From: Streptomyces piniterrae
Lineage (GTDB): Bacteria > Actinomycetota > Actinomycetes > Streptomycetales > Streptomycetaceae
NCBI RefSeq assembly: GCF_005048155.1
Contig: NZ_SUMB01000003.1
Span: 822,302 to 886,301 of the forward strand
Direction: 5' to 3'
DNA length: 64,000 nucleotides
Shown: positions 61,594 through 64,000 of the stretch, piece by piece
How positions within the stretch are numbered: the first letter of the stretch is position 1
Layout of the letters: every line of letters begins with the position of its first letter
Translations under genes and position numbers: made by a program
Notes under the pieces: model-generated
What the model was told of the DNA's origin: nothing
The model's input: only the letters and a program-made list of their open reading frames with translations
Database searches by the model: none

Positions 61594-62068
61594 GTCCTCT
61601 GGCTCCTGTCGCGCGCCGTTGCGTGACGTTGTGGAAGAACTCGGTGGAAGGTGCACAGCGCCGGCGTGACGCGGGGTGTCCCGTCGCTGTCGACGCTATG
61701 CCGCGGTGAGAGATGGCCGTGTCGTATTCGACTACTTTTGACAAAGTCGACATCGAGTCCCGGCCGCGAAGACCAGCGATCGCCCGGTCACTGTGGTGTC
61801 CCGGGCGCACGGCGGAGGCCTCGACGCCTCCGCGGGTTATCGCGCTGATCACGCTGCAAGGCTATCGCTCTCGGCGGGGGTGGCGTCATGAGCCTGGTAG
61901 GTACAAAAGGTTCCCGGGAACTTAGACCATCCGGACAACGCTTCGACCGCTCCGATGTGCGATGGCACGAAGGGGTCGGACCGGCGACCGGACAGTGAGA
62001 GGACGCCGCGCGCGCACCGCGCCGCCTCACCTGCCCACGGGCCCGCCGCCGTCGGCGACACCCGGCGG
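61594..62068. promoter_or_regulatory. gdhB upstream region with an A+T-rich palindrome
   Basis: 475-bp gap holding the gdhB promoter. At 61734-61747 there is ACTTT-TGAC-AAAGT, a perfect 5-bp inverted repeat, within a wider TCGACT (61728-61733) and AGTCGA (61745-61750) pair. This is the most A+T-rich point of the gap, about 140-155 bp upstream of the gdhB ATG, and includes TTGTCA on the gdhB strand. It could be a promoter element or operator; the regulator is unknown. The remainder, toward the HAD gene, shows nothing I can name. Confidence 0.45.
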
Positions 62069-62719
62069 CTACCCGAAGAAGATTCCGCCCGCCACCTCGA
62101 CGGCCTCGGCCAGGCTGTCGACGACCGGCACCCCGGCGCCCTCCAGACTGCTCCGGCTGTGCGATCCGCCGGTGTAGAGCACCGCGTGCGCACCCGCGTC
62201 CCGCGCGGCGATGGCGTCATCCACCGCGTCGCCGATCACGACCGTACGGCCCGGATCGACCTTTTCCAGCGCCGCGAAGTGCCGCACCATGTGCTCGCTC
62301 TTGCTGCCCCCGGAAGGCCCGGTCCTGCCGTCCACCCGCACGAACCGCGACTCGATGCCGAAGCCGCGCACCAGCGGTATCAGATCGTCGTGCCCGTACA
62401 TGCTGAGTATCGACTGGCTGCGCCCGGCCGCCTGCCACCCCTCGAGCAGCACCTCCACGCCCTCGGCCAGGCCGCAGCCCACCCGGTGCTCGGTGTAGTG
62501 ACGGTGGAACGCCTCGTCCATCACCAGCCACTCGGCGTCTGTCGGCAGCCGCCCCATCAGCCGCTCGTAGAACTTCGGCACGGGCACGCAGTACAGCTCC
62601 CGATACCGCTCGAGCGTGATCGGCTCCAGGCCGATCTCGGCGAAAGCGGAATTCGCCGCCCCGATCACCGCGTCGATGTCGTGGAACAAGGTGCCGTTCC
62701 AGTCCCACACGATGTGCAT
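62069..62719 (-). CDS. HAD-family hydrolase
   Basis: 216-residue haloacid dehalogenase-superfamily hydrolase. Motif I is HIVWDWNGTLFHD with DWNGT in place of the common DxDGT, a variant seen in phosphoglycolate phosphatase-like members. Motif II is in QSILSMYGHD, motif III lysine in GGSKSEHMV and motif IV in VVIGDAVDDAIAARDAGAHAVLYTGG. The alpha-helical cap sits at about residues 20-85. Likely a small-molecule phosphatase. I chose the ATG at 62719 because GGAG lies about nine nucleotides upstream and the protein starts at the first beta strand; the ATG at 62734 and others upstream are possible. It follows the DUF6912 gene on the same strand at about 125 bp. Confidence 0.88.
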   Translation of the reverse strand: MHIVWDWNGTLFHDIDAVIGAANSAFAEIGLEPITLERYRELYCVPVPKFYERLMGRLPTDAEWLVMDEAFHRHYTEHRVGCGLAEGVEVLLEGWQAAGRSQSILSMYGHDDLIPLVRGFGIESRFVRVDGRTGPSGGSKSEHMVRHFAALEKVDPGRTVVIGDAVDDAIAARDAGAHAVLYTGGSHSRSSLEGAGVPVVDSLAEAVEVAGGIFFG

Positions 62720-62844
62720 CGCGTGCGTCTCCATGCGCTGCCCCACACCTTCCCCCATGCGATTCCCCATGCAGAAAAAGGTACCCGGACCCACTGACAA
62801 CGCAGCGCGACGGCGGCCGCACACCCCGCTACCGGCCCATGGCG

Positions 62845-63351
62845 TCAGTCGAGCAGATGCGGAATCTCCTGCACGGCGAACCACATCAGATCGTGGTCCT
62901 CGGCACCGTCCACCGTGAACTGCGCGTCGTCATCGCCCTGGTCCGCGGCGCCCAGCGCCGCCGCGGCCGCCGCCACATCCGCCTCGGCCTCGGCGGCGTC
63001 CACATGCACCGCCGCGGCCTTGGCCAGCGGCACGGGACCGGCGAGCCGCACCTCGCCCAGCGCCGACTCGTCGAGCCCCCGGTCCGGGTCCGCGACCGCC
63101 GCGCCCTCCGGCACCTCCACCGCGATCACGACGCGCCGCCGCGCGGCCTGCGGATTCACGGCGAGCAGCCGTAGCGAGGCCTGGGCCGCGCGGTTCAGCG
63201 CCGCGTACTCCAGCTCCTCGATGTCGTCCGAGACGTACCACTCGCGCAGCGCCGGCGTGACGGCATACGCGTCCAGCGGGCCGGGGCCCAACTCACCGTT
63301 CTTGTGCGCCTCTGCGAGACCGGGAAGGGTCAGGGGGACATAGACGCGCAT
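62845..63351 (-). CDS. DUF6912 family protein
   Basis: 168-residue protein beginning MRVYVPLTLPGLAEAHKNGELGPGPLDAYAVTPALREWYVSDD, as in an actinobacterial family of unknown function. The middle holds EELEYAALNRAAQASLRLL and RRRVVIAVEVP. An acidic Ala/Glu/Asp-rich segment follows and the C-terminus DHDLMWFAVQEIPHLL is conserved. No signal peptide or membrane helix. The ATG at 63351 is preceded by AGCGGCTGCC, a weak ribosome-binding site. The family often sits near the secA region of actinobacterial chromosomes, from memory; nothing in its own sequence indicates a role. Confidence 0.83.
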   Translation of the reverse strand: MRVYVPLTLPGLAEAHKNGELGPGPLDAYAVTPALREWYVSDDIEELEYAALNRAAQASLRLLAVNPQAARRRVVIAVEVPEGAAVADPDRGLDESALGEVRLAGPVPLAKAAAVHVDAAEAEADVAAAAAALGAADQGDDDAQFTVDGAEDHDLMWFAVQEIPHLLD

Positions 63352-63643
63352 GGCAGCCGCTTTCGCTCAATTCGCTCGACTCAGAAGAATGCCCAGCCAG
63401 CATACGGGCGCGAGTCCCCCATCGTGGCGCCCCCGCAACCCCCGCGCGGCCACCGCCGAGCCCCCCGCCCAACCGCGTTTCACCGCCTCATTCCGGGCCC
63501 GTGACACGGACGGGTGAATCCCGCGGCACGGCCCGCTCGGCCGCTCTCCCGTTGCCGCGACGCCGGCCCCGCCGATAGAAGATCTCCCACCAGAGCTACT
63601 GCCCGGTAGTCAACGGGCCGGCCACAGGGGGGCGATCAGCACC

Positions 63644-64000
63644 ATGAACGACACCGATGGCGCGCCGAGCACCGACGGCACGACCAGCACTTCATCCACC
63701 ATCACCAGGCACACCAGTCACACGCACACCACTCACCCGACCCCACCCACCACATCCACCACATCCACCACATCCACCACACCCGCTTCGCCCGGCGACG
63801 TCACCAATGTCACCGACGTCACCGACACCGACCGGGCCCCCATCCCCCGCACACGCCCCACACCCCCCGAGACCGCCCCGGCCGTTCCCCGCCCCCGGCG
63901 GTCCCCCGCCGACCGCCGACCGCTCGGCCCCGCCGGCAGCGGCCCCGGCTCCGCCGGTCGCGGCCCCACCCGCACCACCCCGCGCCGCGGCCGCCCCGCC
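63644..64000 (+). CDS. Start of an unrecognised Thr/Pro-rich protein, cut by the window end
   Basis: An ATG at 63644 opens a frame with no stop through base 64000 (119 codons). It begins MNDTDGAPSTDGTTSTS, continues with a run of TTS triplets encoded by repeated CCACCACAT (63740-63780), then GDVTNVTDVTDTDRAP and a Pro/Arg/Gly-rich stretch. The sequence is entirely low complexity, so no family can be assigned. In related genomes a protein with a long disordered N-terminus (Rv3235-like) lies next to DUF6912 and secA; this could be it, but that is inference from remembered gene order. The frame has strong third-position C/G bias, favouring a real gene. GGGGGG lies about 11 nt upstream of the ATG. 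Confidence 0.45.
   Translation, partial: MNDTDGAPSTDGTTSTSSTITRHTSHTHTTHPTPPTTSTTSTTSTTPASPGDVTNVTDVTDTDRAPIPRTRPTPPETAPAVPRPRRSPADRRPLGPAGSGPGSAGRGPTRTTPRRGRPA

Noticed and set aside
57271..61626. A 1451-codon open frame antisense to gdhB, and similar long antisense frames at 2585-5602 and 12585-14636
   Set aside because: They mirror the strong third-position G+C bias of real genes on the other strand, show no recognisable domains and are low in complexity. The opposite-strand genes are firmly identified by motifs.

Overview
The window is chromosomal DNA of a Streptomyces or close relative. G+C is very high, most third codon positions are G or C, and GTG/TTG starts are common. The gene content and order (murA, HU, malic enzyme, ECF sigma factor, nnaR/narK, smpB/ssrA, ftsEX, prfB, pkaB/pkaA, NAD-glutamate dehydrogenase) match, from memory, the conserved core of the Streptomyces coelicolor chromosome around SCO2940-SCO3004. 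I see no IS element, integrase, CRISPR array, rRNA or ordinary tRNA. The one recognised stable RNA is tmRNA.

Layout: 1-3.3 kb, a three-subunit molybdenum hydroxylase (xanthine dehydrogenase type; large subunit cut by the window edge) whose iron-sulfur subunit carries a huge disordered N-terminus. 3.6-7.6 kb, GH20 hexosaminidase, DUF3039, an unrecognised protein and YqgE. 7.9-11.5 kb, murA, HU and malic enzyme. 11.6-16.0 kb, a candidate structured RNA, a HelD-like helicase and an ECF sigma/anti-sigma pair. 16.2-18.0 kb, a CGNR regulator divergent from a methyltransferase with a striking operator-like region between them. 18.1-21.3 kb, the nitrate regulator NnaR and transporter NarK with GlnR-box-like sequence. 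21.5-25.6 kb, an XRE/DUF397 pair, a lipoprotein and a LysR/MFS pair. 25.7-29.6 kb, ssrA, smpB, a C-terminal processing protease and ftsX/ftsE. 29.9-32.6 kb, a zinc-ribbon membrane peptide, an LAETG surface protein and prfB. 32.8-40.8 kb, two membrane Ser/Thr kinases and an FHA-FtsK ATPase of EssC-like architecture. 41.3-45.0 kb, a sugar ABC importer without its own ATPase. 45.4-56.4 kb, a cell-envelope glycan region. 56.6-61.6 kb, the giant NAD-glutamate dehydrogenase. 62-64 kb, a HAD hydrolase, DUF6912 and the start of an open frame.

The genes most likely to act together are: (i) YfhO-GtrB-GtrA, translationally coupled and matching in composition the YfhO/CsbB/GtcA three-component systems that glycosylate envelope polymers outside the membrane, next to galE, a GT2 enzyme and a TagGH-type exporter; (ii) PkaA/PkaB with the FHA-FtsK ATPase, a plausible kinase-to-phosphothreonine-reader circuit; (iii) narK/nnaR nitrogen control.

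The least explained signals are non-coding: a 41-bp AT-rich sequence present twice, 20 kb apart; a 31-bp-period hairpin array upstream of nnaR; a three-copy operator-like motif at 17.1 kb; and a foldable transcript upstream of malic enzyme. All homology calls come from reading the sequence; no search was run.
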